Source: Candidatus Trichofilum aggregatum
GTDB taxonomy: Bacteria; Chloroflexota; Anaerolineae; Promineifilales; Promineifilaceae
DNA: 64,000 nt
Reading direction: 5' to 3'
Assembly: GCA_016716885.1 (NCBI GenBank)
Contig: JADJUV010000013.1
Span: 39,121 to 103,120, forward strand
A program made the position numbers and the translations under genes. Position 1 is the first letter of the stretch. Every line of letters starts with the position of its first letter. This document shows, one piece after another, positions 17,442-26,482 of the stretch. The notes under the pieces were generated by a model. The model searched no databases. It saw only the letters and a list, made by a program, of their open reading frames with translations, and had not been told where the DNA came from.

Positions 17442-18511
17442 ATGCGTGAAACAATTGACAAAGCTATCCACCTGGAAACCCGCCCCTACACCGATACCGA
17501 TGCCGAATGGGATGAATTTGTAGCCCACCATCCCCACGGCTCCATTTTGCAGACCACCCATTGGGCCATGCTCAAGGGGCGTTTTGGCTGGACACCGCAA
17601 CGGGTCTGGTTGCGCCACGAGGGTAAACTCATCGCCGGGGCACAACTGCTCATTCGTTCGGTGGCTTTTGGGCTGGTCAAGATGGCCTACATTCCCCATG
17701 GGCCGCTGGTCGATTGGGCGGATGATGAGATGGTGGATGTTCTGCTGAACCAGATTGACCTGGCGGCCTATCGTAACCGGGCGGGGATTCTGAAGATGGA
17801 GCCGTTACTGTGGCAAGATGAGATTAGCCCGGAGCGCTGGTCGGGGCTGGCGCAAAAATATGAGCTATTGACCGAAACAGACTCGATTCAGCCACCTCGT
17901 ACCATGTTGATTGATCTGCGGCCGCAACCCGATGACATCTTGGGTTCGTTCAAACAGAAAACCCGCTACAACATCCGGCTGGCGGCCAAAAAGGGAGTCA
18001 CCGTGCGTGAAGGCACGGCCCAAGACATTCCCGCCTTCAACCAACTCATGCGTACCACCGGCCAACGTAACGAATTTGGTGTCCATGCCCCCGAATATTA
18101 CCGTGACGCCTTCGACCTTTTCCGCCCGGAACAGCGCACCTTGCTCCTGGCTGAATATGAAGGTAAACCGCTGGCTGGGGCCATGATTTTCGTTTGCGGC
18201 CGCATGGCGACCTTTCTGTTTGGTGGCTCCAGCAACGAAGAGCGGGAACGGATGCCCACCTATGCCATTCAGTGGGCAGCCATCGAGTGGGCCAGGGCGC
18301 AAGGGTGCCACTGGTATGATCTGTGGGGCGTGCCTGATGCTGAGCCAGATGAAATGGAAAGCCAATTCGAGGGGCGAGACGATGGTTTATGGGGAGTTTA
18401 TCGCTTCAAGCGGGGCTTTAATGGCCTGATTCGACGGACGGTTGGCCCGGCGGATCGGGTGTATAACCGACTGGTACACCGCCTGTACCAGCGGCGGCGG
18501 GGACGTTAGGG
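17418..18511 (+). repeat. Inverted duplication arm 1 (FemAB-like gene)
   Basis: This segment matches 38652-39745 in opposite orientation. Homology begins in GCAACCG.GTAAACTTT upstream of the start codon and ends at the stop codon. By eye the DNA differs at somewhat under one base in ten, mostly at third codon positions. Two GCGGCCGC sites are shared at equivalent codons. Confidence 0.85.
17442..18509 (+). CDS. FemAB-like peptidyl/aminoacyl transferase, copy 1
   Basis: 355 residues with two GNAT-like halves, as in FemAB/FemX enzymes that add amino acids to peptidoglycan precursors (and related GNAT_acetyltransf_6 proteins). Visible signatures: HPHGSILQTTHWAMLKGRFGW (33-53), KQKTRYNIRLAAKKGVTVRE (about 170-189), LAEYEGKPLAGAMIF and GCHWYDLWGVPD near 290. 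The basic tail is RRRGR. No signal peptide, so cytoplasmic-facing. It is near-identical in protein sequence to the minus-strand gene at 38656-39718; about 1.09 kb is shared as an inverted duplication that includes some 25 bases upstream. Start ATG at 17442; ribosome site weak. Confidence 0.88.
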   Translation: MRETIDKAIHLETRPYTDTDAEWDEFVAHHPHGSILQTTHWAMLKGRFGWTPQRVWLRHEGKLIAGAQLLIRSVAFGLVKMAYIPHGPLVDWADDEMVDVLLNQIDLAAYRNRAGILKMEPLLWQDEISPERWSGLAQKYELLTETDSIQPPRTMLIDLRPQPDDILGSFKQKTRYNIRLAAKKGVTVREGTAQDIPAFNQLMRTTGQRNEFGVHAPEYYRDAFDLFRPEQRTLLLAEYEGKPLAGAMIFVCGRMATFLFGGSSNEERERMPTYAIQWAAIEWARAQGCHWYDLWGVPDAEPDEMESQFEGRDDGLWGVYRFKRGFNGLIRRTVGPADRVYNRLVHRLYQRRRGR

Positions 18512-18963
18512 GGTATGCCTTTGCTAAATATGCTATACCCGACGCGGCAACAAGCGAGGATGCGGCAGGGCGAAAAAAAATCTCAGATGATGCCCGTTGC
18601 CAGTACAAGAAGCCTGAGAAGAGGCAAACTAACTAATGAACAGTGGCAACGGCTACAACCATTTGTGGCTGACAAAAGATATTGCGGTCAATCGGTACGA
18701 CTGCCAGTCACCAAAGCTGGGTCTTCGGGATTTCGTGGGGTACGGGCAACCCTTGTGGTTGCCCCACACGGGGCAGGCACAAGGCCAGCCCGTACATCTG
18801 GTGTCAACCCCCTGAATTCCCAAAGAGCCATTTTACACCCAAGCTATTGCTGATATTGACGGGAAGCTAGCTGGTTATCACTTCAGCCAGTCAGCATTTC
18901 AGCTTCCTGGTTGACTAGCTGACCGACTGACAAGCGGACTGCTATCTATCCCCAGGAGTTTTT
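18510..18963. other. Repeat-rich intergenic region, 454 bp
   Basis: It contains a hairpin repeat at 18740-18794 (GTACGGGCAACCCTTGTGG, partner at 45724), the phrase TGAATTCCCAAAGAGCCATT at about 18812 (partner at 1203), and a GACTAGCTGACCGACTGAC tract at 18866-18943. The short reading frames here do not look coding. The last bases carry AGGAG for the next gene. Confidence 0.55.
18866..18943. repeat. CAGCT/GCTGAC short tandem repeat tract
   Basis: Words CAGCCAGTCAGCATTTCAGC, TGACTAGCTGACCGACTGAC and ACAAGC alternate. Similar tracts occur at 9862-9895, 23775-23830 and 24880-24945, each just before a plus-strand gene or after a minus-strand gene. They resemble short tandemly repeated repetitive (STRR) sequences known from cyanobacteria. 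No spacer/repeat periodicity of a CRISPR is present. Confidence 0.65.
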
Positions 18964-19260
18964 ATGAGCATCACCTACCTCGGTTATTCCCAGGCCAAAC
19001 CAGACGAGATTGGCGCCCTGCGCGACTTTCTATTGACCGTCGTTTTACCGGCAGTTCAAAATTCTGAAGGCAATGAATCGTGCCAGATGTGGCAAAGCCA
19101 GGACGATCCCACCCAATTTGTGGTGATGGAAGTGTGGGCCTCGGTAGAAGCCCATCGCGCCTCGATCAAAAACATCACCCAGGCCGAGATTAACGAGTAT
19201 ATAAATTGGTCGCGGCGCCCCGTGGTGGCTATTACGATCCCCTCGGAAAATAAGTTTTGA
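18964..19260 (+). CDS. Antibiotic-biosynthesis-monooxygenase (ABM) domain protein
   Basis: 98 residues, the usual size of a single ABM ferredoxin-like domain. It has the central RDFLLTVVLPAVQNSEG helix and the strand CQMWQSQDDPTQFVVMEVW with VEAHRASI following, the standard pattern of this family. Members are cofactor-free small monooxygenases or heme-degrading enzymes, or act as quinol oxygenases; the substrate here is unknown. The ATG at 18964 has AGGAG six bases upstream. It opens a plus-strand run of small accessory enzymes. Confidence 0.8.
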   Translation: MSITYLGYSQAKPDEIGALRDFLLTVVLPAVQNSEGNESCQMWQSQDDPTQFVVMEVWASVEAHRASIKNITQAEINEYINWSRRPVVAITIPSENKF

Positions 19261-19483
19261 GTTTCGAGTTTCAGGTTTCAAGTTCCGAATTCTCACTTGC
19301 TCCTCGCTACTCGCAAACTCGCTATTTTCATTCATCATGGCGAGGGCCTGACTTGTGGGAACTCCTGTCATTTCCGATGATCCCAATAGAGGGACAATCT
19401 TACTGGATGCCACCCACCATTTCGCTTGAGCCATCCACTTTGCTCCGTTTTCAGTTACCCATTCAACTCACAGGCATAGAACC

Positions 19484-19993
19484 ATGATTCTATTCGAGAC
19501 ACTGCGCCTCACCGTGCGCCAGCTACAACCCGAAGATGTTGACGCCATGTTTGCTATTTATGGTGATCCCGAAGTGGTGCGTTGGGTAGATGACGGCCAA
19601 CCCCTCAGCCGCGACCTGTGCGCCAAATGGATTGATGTTTCCCAGCACAATTACACCAGCAAAGGCTTTGGTGTATCGGCTGTCATTGAGAAGGCTACCG
19701 GCACATTCATCGGTTGTTGCGGTATTATTTACGCTCCCGGCGGTTCCGAGCCGGAAATCATCTATGCCTTCCGCCCATCCCACTGGGGGCAAGGTTTCGC
19801 CAGCGAGGTCGTTCCTGCCATGCTGGCTTATGGCTTTGACACCTGTCACCTGCCGGACATCTATGCCACCATCTTCCCGGAAAATCTGGCTTCGGCGCGA
19901 GTTTTAACCAAAGCGGGAATGTCCTGGTTGCGCGATGACTTCAATGAGGATGGCACCACCACGGCTGTGTATGTCCAAGTTCAACGGAGGTAA
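19484..19993 (+). CDS. GNAT N-acetyltransferase, RimJ/RimL type
   Basis: 169 residues. Starts ILFETLRLTVRQLQPEDVDA, the characteristic opening of RimJ/RimL-like acetyltransferases, with GFGVSAVIEKATGTFIGCCG in the core and EIIYAFRPSHWGQGFASEV holding the acetyl-CoA pyrophosphate-binding GQGFA (R/Q-x-x-G-x-G/A type). The C-terminal NLASARVLTKAGM is also standard. Acetylates an amino group on a protein or small molecule; substrate unknown. Ends within the ribosome site of the next gene (GGAGGTAA), so the two are coupled. Confidence 0.85.
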   Translation: MILFETLRLTVRQLQPEDVDAMFAIYGDPEVVRWVDDGQPLSRDLCAKWIDVSQHNYTSKGFGVSAVIEKATGTFIGCCGIIYAPGGSEPEIIYAFRPSHWGQGFASEVVPAMLAYGFDTCHLPDIYATIFPENLASARVLTKAGMSWLRDDFNEDGTTTAVYVQVQRR

Positions 19994-19998
19994 ACAAG

Positions 19999-21227
19999 AT
20001 GGCAGAACCAATTCAACCGATAACCTGGACCAACTGGGTCGGCAACCAATCGTTTTCCCCGCGAGCCATCATTGACGTGGCCTCTGAAGCCGAGGTGCAA
20101 GCGCATGTCGCGGCCGCGGCCGCGAACGGCTATGGTGTTCGTACTTTCGGCGCACGCCACTCCTTCACCCCCATTATCGAAACCAATGGCATCCTGCTTA
20201 ACCTGGAAAAACTTAAAGGCGTCACTCACATTGATCCACAAAACCAGTTGGTTACCGCCTTACCTATGACCACCGTGGGCGAATTTGGCGATCCCTTATG
20301 GGCACAAGGGCTGGCCCTGACCAACCAGGGAGATATAGACACCCAGGCCATCGCCGGAGCCATTGCCACTGCCACTCACGGGCCTCTGGCAAACACTTGG
20401 CCAACTCTCCGCCGCCCTCGAAGGGGCACGCATCGTAGATGGTCTGGGTCACATCTTCGAGATTACCCGCAAATCCACCCCAGATGAACTGGCGGGTTTT
20501 ACAACATCTATTGGCCTGCTCGGCATTATGACCCAACTGACCATCAAGGTTTCTCCCGCCTACGAACTTCATTCCCATGAAGTTTCTGCCCTTTACTGAG
20601 ATGATGGCTCGTTTTAATGAATATTTGGATACCTATCGCAGTTTCTCCTTCTTCTACTGTCCCACCGACGAATCTGCCGAGTTATACGGCCTCAGCGGAG
20701 CCAAAGCCGATGATTGTGCCCTGCGCCTGTTCCAACTACCTGTGCCTGATATCGATCGCGCCCATCTACCCGCCAACGAACAAATAGACCGCTCCTACCG
20801 CGTCTTCCCCATGGTGTACGAGCCGAACTTCCATGAGATGGAATATTTTCTGCCCCTTGATCAGGCACATGAGCTATTGCCGGAGATGCGAAAGCTAATG
20901 TTGCGCTGGTTGCCCTTGAGCATCTACCCTCTGGAAATCCGTAATGTTGCCGCTGACGAAGCCTGGCTTAGTCCCAACTACCAGCGGGATAATCTGGTTG
21001 TTTCCATTTCTGGACAGCCAGGAACGGATTATTGGGATTATCTGCGGGCTTGTGATAGCCTGTTTGCCGAATTCAAAGGGCGGCCGCATTGGGGCAAACT
21101 CCACTTTATGACAGCCGACCGCCTGGAACGGCTCTTCCCGCGTTACAACGATTTTGTCACCCTGCGCCGCCGCTTTGATCCGAAGGGCACTTTTCTTAAC
21201 AGCCACACACGAGCCTTGTTTGCCTGA
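19999..21227 (+). CDS. FAD-linked sugar-lactone oxidase-like protein (ALO/GULO family; frameshifted)
   Basis: About 410 residues once two breaks (near 20395 and 20575) are corrected. The N-terminal FAD-binding PCMH fold is shown by NGYGVRTFGARHSFTPI, where the His would carry covalently bound FAD in VAO-family lactone oxidases, and by GDIDTQAIAGAIATATHG. The C-terminal ALO domain ends with FPRYNDFVTLRRRFDPKG then FLNSHTRALF, typical of D-arabinono-1,4-lactone and L-gulono-1,4-lactone oxidases. Strong ribosome site GGAGG before the ATG. Substrate is probably an aldonolactone or polyol. Cytoplasmic; no signal peptide. Confidence 0.85.
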
Positions 21228-21372
21228 TGGCAAGCGCAGTCCCTCTGGTGAGAAAGCCTTCCGAAGGTTTCGGGAAAGGTGTTGACCAGTAAAACAAACC
21301 TTCGGAAGACTGAACGGCTACGCCTGATATCTGATAGCGACGAATGTCCGATAAAAAGAGGTGTAGGGACGA

Positions 21373-21824
21373 ATGCCAGATAAATTCACCATCAGAGTAG
21401 CTAAAATAGCTGACGCGGCCGCGCTAACTCGCCTCAATATTCTCTTCAATGGTTCAAGCGATCCAGCCGAGGTTATGGCCCAGCGGTTGGCCGATCCCCG
21501 CCAGGTGGAGATAGCCCTGGTGGCTGAAAGTGCCGGGCAAGTGATCGGTTTTGCTGGCCTGCGCCGGATTCCTAGCCTTTTTTATGCCGAGACATTCGCT
21601 GAGTTAACCGAATTGTTCGTTGAAGAACGATACCGGCGGCAAGGCATTGGCCAGGCACTCATCACCGTAGCTGAGCAGTTGGCTATTCAGGGTGGGTCCA
21701 GGGAACTCATGGTTCTTACCGGTAAGGATAATCAGGAAGCACAGTCGCTGTATCGGTCTCAGGGATACGGGAATATGACGATGAGGATTTGGCCTTGCAC
21801 AAGAACCTTCTAAAGACTGGCTAG
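21373..21824 (+). CDS. GNAT N-acetyltransferase (frameshift near the end)
   Basis: About 150 residues. IRVAKIADAAALTRLN is the N-terminal strand/helix. ELTELFVEERYRRQGIGQAL carries the acetyl-CoA loop (RRQGIG). MVLTGKDNQEAQSLYRSQGY is the C-terminal motif. An indel near 21771 shifts the frame; the other frame continues EYDDEDLALHKNLLKTG and stops at 21822-21824, matching the normal end of this family (GY.. followed by an acidic, then basic helix). Substrate unknown. It is unrelated at sequence level to the RimL-type gene upstream. Confidence 0.8.
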
Positions 21825-21950
21825 CCTTTAGAGCTAGAGGAGAGAGCCAGAGGGAATTACTTTGTAGAATCCTCTCGTTCTAGCTCTGAACTCTAAACAC
21901 ACGGCCTGAGGCCAATAAACAAAATCCTCGACAAGACGTATAATGCCTAC

Positions 21951-22892
21951 ATGACAATCTCTTCCCCCACTTACCCGGATCGCGCATTTCTCACCCGTTT
22001 TGCCTGGCTTTCTCTCGGTGCCGCCATTTTTACCATTTTTCTGAAAGCGGCCGCGTACTGGCTGACTGGCTCGGTGGGTTTATTGTCGGATGCGCTGGAG
22101 TCGTTTGTCAACCTGGCCGGAGCGGTGATGGCGCTGGCTATGTTGACCGTGGCCGCCCGCCCTGCCGATGAAGACCACGCGTATGGTCACAGCAAGGCCG
22201 AATATTTTTCCAGTGGCGTAGAGGGGACCTTGATTTTGATTGCGGCCGCGAGCATCGCTTATGCCGCCGTTCAACGTCTCATTACGCCTCAACCCCTGGA
22301 GCAGGTTGGGCTAGGTCTGGGCGTATCTGTTGTTGCTTCTCTGGTCAACCTGGGTGTAGCCCTGGTGCTCAAACGAGCCGGTAAACAGTACCAATCTATC
22401 ACTCTGGAAGCTAATTCCCGCCATTTAATGACCGATGTCTGGACATCGGTCGGGGTATTGTTGGGTGTTGGTGCTGTTGCCTTGACTGGTTGGACGCGGC
22501 TTGACCCTATTGTGGCTATCCTGGTGGCGGCTAACATTGTGTGGTCAGGGGTGGGTATTGTGCGCCAATCGGTATTGGGGCTGATGGATACCGCCTTACC
22601 CACTGAGGAACAGACGAAAATCCAGGCAGTACTCGCTCCTTATATTGAGAGCGGCATAGAATTTCATGCTTTGCGTACCCGTCAATCGGGATCAAGACGA
22701 TTTGTCTCGTTTCATGTTCTCGTTCCCGGTTTGTGGACCGTGCAGCACGGCCATCAGGTTTTGGAACAAATCGAAGCAGACATTCGTCGAAACTTGCCTA
22801 ATGCAACCGTTTTTACGCACCTGGAATCGCTTAATGACCCAACTTCCTGGGAAGATATTCACCTGGATCGTGAGAAAAAGCCAATTCCCTAG
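21951..22892 (+). CDS. Cation diffusion facilitator (CDF) efflux protein
   Basis: 313 residues. Six membrane helices are expected, and [20 protein letters not shown] (helix 2) carries the Asp of the metal site. [20 protein letters not shown] is the conserved CDF loop, and [15 protein letters not shown] (helix 5) carries the second His/Asp pair. After the helices a cytoplasmic ferredoxin-like domain ([20 protein letters not shown]) regulates dimerisation. It exports divalent metals such as Zn, Fe, Mn or Co in exchange for protons; specificity is not assignable here. Monocistronic, with a repeat-like 120-base gap upstream. Confidence 0.92.
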   Translation: MTISSPTYPDRAFLTRFAWLSLGAAIFTIFLKAAAYWLTGSVGLLSDALESFVNLAGAVMALAMLTVAARPADEDHAYGHSKAEYFSSGVEGTLILIAAASIAYAAVQRLITPQPLEQVGLGLGVSVVASLVNLGVALVLKRAGKQYQSITLEANSRHLMTDVWTSVGVLLGVGAVALTGWTRLDPIVAILVAANIVWSGVGIVRQSVLGLMDTALPTEEQTKIQAVLAPYIESGIEFHALRTRQSGSRRFVSFHVLVPGLWTVQHGHQVLEQIEADIRRNLPNATVFTHLESLNDPTSWEDIHLDREKKPIP

Positions 22893-22966
22893 GAAGAAGG
22901 GTTCTGGTTCCTTCGCCTCGGTGGGGAGAGGATTAGGCTGAGGGGTTGTTGACATGAGGAAAAACG

Positions 22967-23746
22967 ATGTTTATCACGAGTGATGAGGCACAGCTACTGG
23001 CGGTTTCTTTTGGTTCAGGATCACGAACCTTGTTAGCGTTCGGCGGTTGGGTGGGAAATTGGGAGCTATGGGCCGAGCCGTTCACCATCCTCAGTCAGAC
23101 CTGGCGCACTGTGGCTTATGATCACCGGGGAGCCGGGGCAACGATCTGCCCGCTCGAATCCATTACCATGACTAACATGGTGAATGATGTTTTTGCCGTG
23201 ATGAATGCCCTGGCAATTGACCAATGTGTCCTGGCGGCTGAATCGGCCGGAGTAGCGGTGGCCTTGCAGGCTGTTTTACAACACCCGGAACGATTTACCG
23301 GTCTGGTGATTGTAGACGGAGCATATTACCGTCTGCCCCAAGCTGGCCCCAGTCCATTTGTGCAGGCTTTGCGAGCAAATCACGAAGCGACGATGAAACA
23401 ATTTGTTAATACCTGTGTGCCGGAGCCGGATAACGAGGCGATTAAACATTGGGGAAGGCAAATCGTGATGCGTTCACCGCAAGCGGCCGCGATCCAATTG
23501 TATGAAATTATGGACGGGGTTGATCTGCGGCCGCAGGTCCATCTTGTTGCTGTCCCTACGCTTATTTGCCACGGGGAAGCTGATGCCCTTGTGCCATTGC
23601 CTGATGCTCAGTGGTTGGCTGACCAGATACCCGGAAGCCATCTCCATGTTTTACCAGGGGCAGGGCATGTACCCACGATGACGCGGCCGCACGAAATCGC
23701 CGCAATCATCAACCAGTTTTTTGACCCCACCTCTATCGCCCACTAG
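22967..23746 (+). CDS. Alpha/beta hydrolase
   Basis: 259 residues. FGGWVGNWELWAEP is the oxyanion region and YDHRGAGAT follows. The nucleophile elbow is AAESAGVAV (Ser near residue 97). The acid is probably the Asp in GEADALVP and the catalytic His in PGAGHVPTMTRP. ATG at 22967 with AGGA upstream. The family covers esterases, lactonases and C-C hydrolases; the substrate is unknown. It lies in a run of small enzymes on the same strand. Three palindrome copies lie in the C-terminal half. Confidence 0.85.
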   Translation: MFITSDEAQLLAVSFGSGSRTLLAFGGWVGNWELWAEPFTILSQTWRTVAYDHRGAGATICPLESITMTNMVNDVFAVMNALAIDQCVLAAESAGVAVALQAVLQHPERFTGLVIVDGAYYRLPQAGPSPFVQALRANHEATMKQFVNTCVPEPDNEAIKHWGRQIVMRSPQAAAIQLYEIMDGVDLRPQVHLVAVPTLICHGEADALVPLPDAQWLADQIPGSHLHVLPGAGHVPTMTRPHEIAAIINQFFDPTSIAH

Positions 23747-23774
23747 AATTCTGATGGTCAGACCGCTTAAACGA

Positions 23775-23830
23775 ATAGCTGTCAGCATTTCAGCTTTTTT
23801 GCTGGCTGACTGGCTGACAAGCTATTTTCA
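23775..23830. repeat. STRR-like intergenic tract
   Basis: Words GCTGTCAGCATTTCAGCTTT and TGGCTGACTGGCTGACAAGC are shared with 18866-18943 and 24880-24945. Non-coding. Confidence 0.6.
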
Positions 23831-23860
23831 CCAGAGAACAAACCATTAATCGAGGTGAAC

Positions 23861-24361
23861 ATGACTGATTATCATCTGGCTCAAATCAACATTGGTCGTA
23901 TGAAAGCGCCACTGGATGATCCGCTCATGGCTGGTTTTGTGACCCGGCTGGATGAGATCAACACCCTGGCCGACGAAAGCCCCGGTTTTGTCTGGCGGCT
24001 ACAAACTGACGAAGGCAACGCCACCTATTTGCGCCCCTATGAGGACGAACGGATCATCGTTAATATGTCCATGTGGGCAAGCGTGACCCATCTGAAGGCA
24101 TATGTGTTCCATACGGCCCATGTCGAACTGATGCGGCAACGGCAGAACTGGTTTGAGAAATTTGCCGGAACCTATACCGCCTTGTGGTGGGTTCCAGTGG
24201 GACATGTCCCCGGCCTGGACGAGGCCAAAAAGCGACTGGCTCATCTGGAAAAACATGGCCCCACTCCCTTTGCCTTCACCTTTGCCAAACCATTCCCGGT
24301 GGATGAGGCCTATCAACAGACCATTGATTGGTCATCGTTTCAACCCTGCCCGGCGGCATAG
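23861..24361 (+). CDS. DUF3291 domain protein
   Basis: 166 residues. The opening YHLAQINIGRMKAPLDDP, DEINTLADESPGFVWRLQ, NMSMWASVTHLKAYVF and LWWVPVGHVPGLDEAKKRL match the DUF3291 family, a dimeric alpha/beta-barrel fold akin to ABM monooxygenases but of unknown activity. I chose the ATG at 23861 because GAGGTGAAC directly precedes it. The stop codon overlaps a GCGGCCGC copy. It is another member of the small-enzyme run. Confidence 0.8.
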   Translation: MTDYHLAQINIGRMKAPLDDPLMAGFVTRLDEINTLADESPGFVWRLQTDEGNATYLRPYEDERIIVNMSMWASVTHLKAYVFHTAHVELMRQRQNWFEKFAGTYTALWWVPVGHVPGLDEAKKRLAHLEKHGPTPFAFTFAKPFPVDEAYQQTIDWSSFQPCPAA

Positions 24362-24384
24362 CGGCCGCGCCCTCGTGTGTACCT

Positions 24385-24885
24385 ATGGCATTTATCACCT
24401 TGCCCCCAGAAGTCTCTGCGGTTTTTCGTGAGTTTCGCACCTGTGAGTTTTCTACCATTGGTCGAGATGGAACCCCCATCGCCTGGCCGATCTCGGCCCG
24501 TTATTTGCCGGAACAGGGACAATTTTTGTTGACAACCTCGATTGCCCTGTCGCAAAAAGCCGTTAACATCCGGCGCAACCCTCAGGTGGCTTTGCTTTTC
24601 TCTAACCCAACTACCAGTGGCCTGGACAACGCGCCCGCCGTATTGGTGCAGGGCATCGCGGCCGCGCCCGACCAAATCACCACATCCGTCGCCGGGTTAG
24701 AGGATTATTGGCGGGACACCATCTTCCGACGACAACCGATCTCGCGCTCGTACAGCAGTAACGCCCTCATGCGTTACCTGATGGATTGGTATTACCTGCG
24801 AATTGTGATCACCGTGCGGCCGCGGACTATTCGCTGGTGGCCGTCCGGTGATTTTAGCCAGGAAGGGATGAAGCTGGGAAGCTAG
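24385..24885 (+). CDS. Pyridoxamine-5'-phosphate-oxidase-like (flavin split-barrel) protein
   Basis: About 166 residues from the ATG at 24385 (MAFITLPPEVSAVFREF). The split-barrel pattern is CEFSTIGRDGTPIAWPISAR, then LLTTSIALSQKAVNIRRNP and VALLFSNPTTSGLDNAPAVL. These bind FMN or F420 in the PNPOx-like superfamily. The second half has RYLMDWYYLRIVITVRP and PRTIRWW, like the substrate-recognition end. The residue pattern is not that of true PdxH. Probable role: a flavin or deazaflavin-dependent reductase; substrate unknown. It is followed by a second barrel-like gene. Confidence 0.75.
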   Translation: MAFITLPPEVSAVFREFRTCEFSTIGRDGTPIAWPISARYLPEQGQFLLTTSIALSQKAVNIRRNPQVALLFSNPTTSGLDNAPAVLVQGIAAAPDQITTSVAGLEDYWRDTIFRRQPISRSYSSNALMRYLMDWYYLRIVITVRPRTIRWWPSGDFSQEGMKLGS

Positions 24886-24958
24886 TCAGCTAAGAAGCCA
24901 GAAAGCGGTCAAGCTGAAATGCTAACCTGCTGAAATTCTATCTCCAAGGATTCACCCC

Positions 24959-25408
24959 ATGTGGAATGAAATTACGCGCACGATGGCCCAATATGACAGT
25001 GCTGTTTTGACTTTTGTGGATGCCGCCGGGTTTCCTTTGAGTGTACGTTGTGCCCCGTTTGCAGATGGGACACGGCAGGTGATCCGCGTTAAATTACCGC
25101 CAGATGTAGTCGCCCAACCCGGCCCCGCCAGCTTGATGAGCCATTACCATGACGAGCAAATGTGGAGCCTGCGTGGGTACAATGTGGTGGGGGAGTTGGA
25201 GAAGGAAGGAGAAGAGGGGTGGGTGTTGCGGCCGCGGCGACTCCTGCCGGGTTTAGATTCAGGGAATATGCTGGCCCAATTCAAAATGTTGGTGAAATCC
25301 CGCCGGGTGGTTCAGCAATATCTGGATAAACGGGGCCTGCCCCGCCCCAAAGTAGATTGGGCGGGGATCAAAAAGCTCCAGGCTGAAGCCAGGAAGAAGG
25401 AATTGTGA
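24959..25408 (+). CDS. Probable pyridoxamine-oxidase-like or deazaflavin-type protein
   Basis: 149 residues starting WNEITRTMAQYDSAVLTFVD with a strand pattern (SAVLTFVDAAGFPLSVRCAP) like the opening of split-barrel flavin-binding proteins. The C-terminal half is helical and basic (RVVQQYLDKRGLPRPK). It has no catalytic residues that I can name. CCAAGGAT precedes the ATG at 24959. It directly follows the PNPOx-like gene with one repeat-rich gap, which suggests a related role. Family assignment is tentative. Confidence 0.6.
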   Translation: MWNEITRTMAQYDSAVLTFVDAAGFPLSVRCAPFADGTRQVIRVKLPPDVVAQPGPASLMSHYHDEQMWSLRGYNVVGELEKEGEEGWVLRPRRLLPGLDSGNMLAQFKMLVKSRRVVQQYLDKRGLPRPKVDWAGIKKLQAEARKKEL

Positions 25409-25488
25409 TCACCAAACCTTAAAAATATGTCTGCGCTTACATTCGTGAAATTTGCGGCTAAAAGCTTTGCTTCTGGGAGAAATGTCGA

Positions 25489-26287
25489 ATGCCGATCCTC
25501 GATCACAACGGTGTCAAGTTGTATTACGAAGAACAGGGTACGGGTGAGCCGGTTCTGTTTATCCACGGGCTGGGTTCGAGTGGGCAAGATTGGGAGTGAA
25601 AACAGCCACATTTTCACCTCATTACCGGGTCATTACCTCAGATCAACGAGGGCATGGCCGCTCGGACAACCGGCTGGGCCGTATAGTATGGCCCAACTTG
25701 CCGGGGACGCGGCCGCGTTACTGCAAGCGATTGGTGTGACCTCGACTCATGTGGTAGGGTTGTCGTTGGGGGGTGGCGTGGCCTTCCAACTGGCTATAGA
25801 CCAGCCAGCCCTGGTGCACTCCTTGACCATCGTCAACAGCGCCCCGGAAATGGTTCCGCGCACGTTCAAAGAAAAGTTTACTATCTGGCAACGGCTGGTT
25901 ATTGTCCGACTGATGGGTTTGCCCAAGATGGCGGCGGTGTTAAGCCCCCGCCTCTTTCCCGATCCAGCACACGAACATCTGCGGCAACTGTTCGCGGAAC
26001 GGTTTGCCCAAAATAAACAACCCGCTTATCTGGCCTCATTGCGTGCCCTGATTGGCTGGAGTGTCACGGCCCAGCTGGGCGAAATCAAATGCCCTACGCT
26101 GGTCATCACGGCAGATCAGGATTACACGCCCGTCTCCTTAAAAGAAGCGTATGTAGCCAAACTGCCTGACGCCCGGCTGGCTGTCATCGCCAACGCTCAC
26201 CACGCCACCCCAATGGAGCGTCCTGAGGTGTTTAACACCGTGCTGGCGGAATTTCTGGCACAACAGCCGAAATCCCAGACTGGTTAA
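25489..26287 (+). CDS. Alpha/beta hydrolase (frameshifted)
   Basis: About 265 residues after correcting breaks near 25597 and 25665. The true start is the ATG at 25489 (MPILDHNGVKLYYEEQG) with GGGAGAA upstream. LFIHGLGSSGQDW is the oxyanion region and TSDQRGHGRSD follows. The nucleophile elbow is VVGLSLGGGVA. The acid lies near ITADQDYTPV and the His in NAHHATPMERP. This is the classic arrangement of 3-oxoadipate-enol-lactonase-like and haloperoxidase-like hydrolases. Substrate unknown. Confidence 0.82.
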
Positions 26288-26482
26288 GTTTCGAGTGAAC
26301 CCGAAGTAATCGTTCAGGAATAACGTGGCTGGTGCCTTTTCGTGCCGGGCCACTTTATTTACCTGGACGCGGATGGTATTGTAACCAGCGCGGCCGCGTT
26401 AATCCCCACGTAATCTTTAGGAATTTATGTGATAACGATTCGTTCAATTTTCGGCGATTGAACCCATCTAAACGAAAAAGTT
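26288..26482. other. Gap with a possible coding remnant
   Basis: The segment 26340-26409 reads in one frame VPGHFIYLDADGIVTSAAAL then IPT and a stop. It contains one of the few intergenic GCGGCCGC copies (26390). Upstream the frame breaks without a convincing start. It may be a short gene with an indel or the tail of a lost gene. Confidence 0.25.

Noticed and set aside
18866..24945. CRISPR array, suggested by recurring GCTGAC tracts
   Set aside because: Units are short, tandem without unique spacers of even length, and no cas gene is present.
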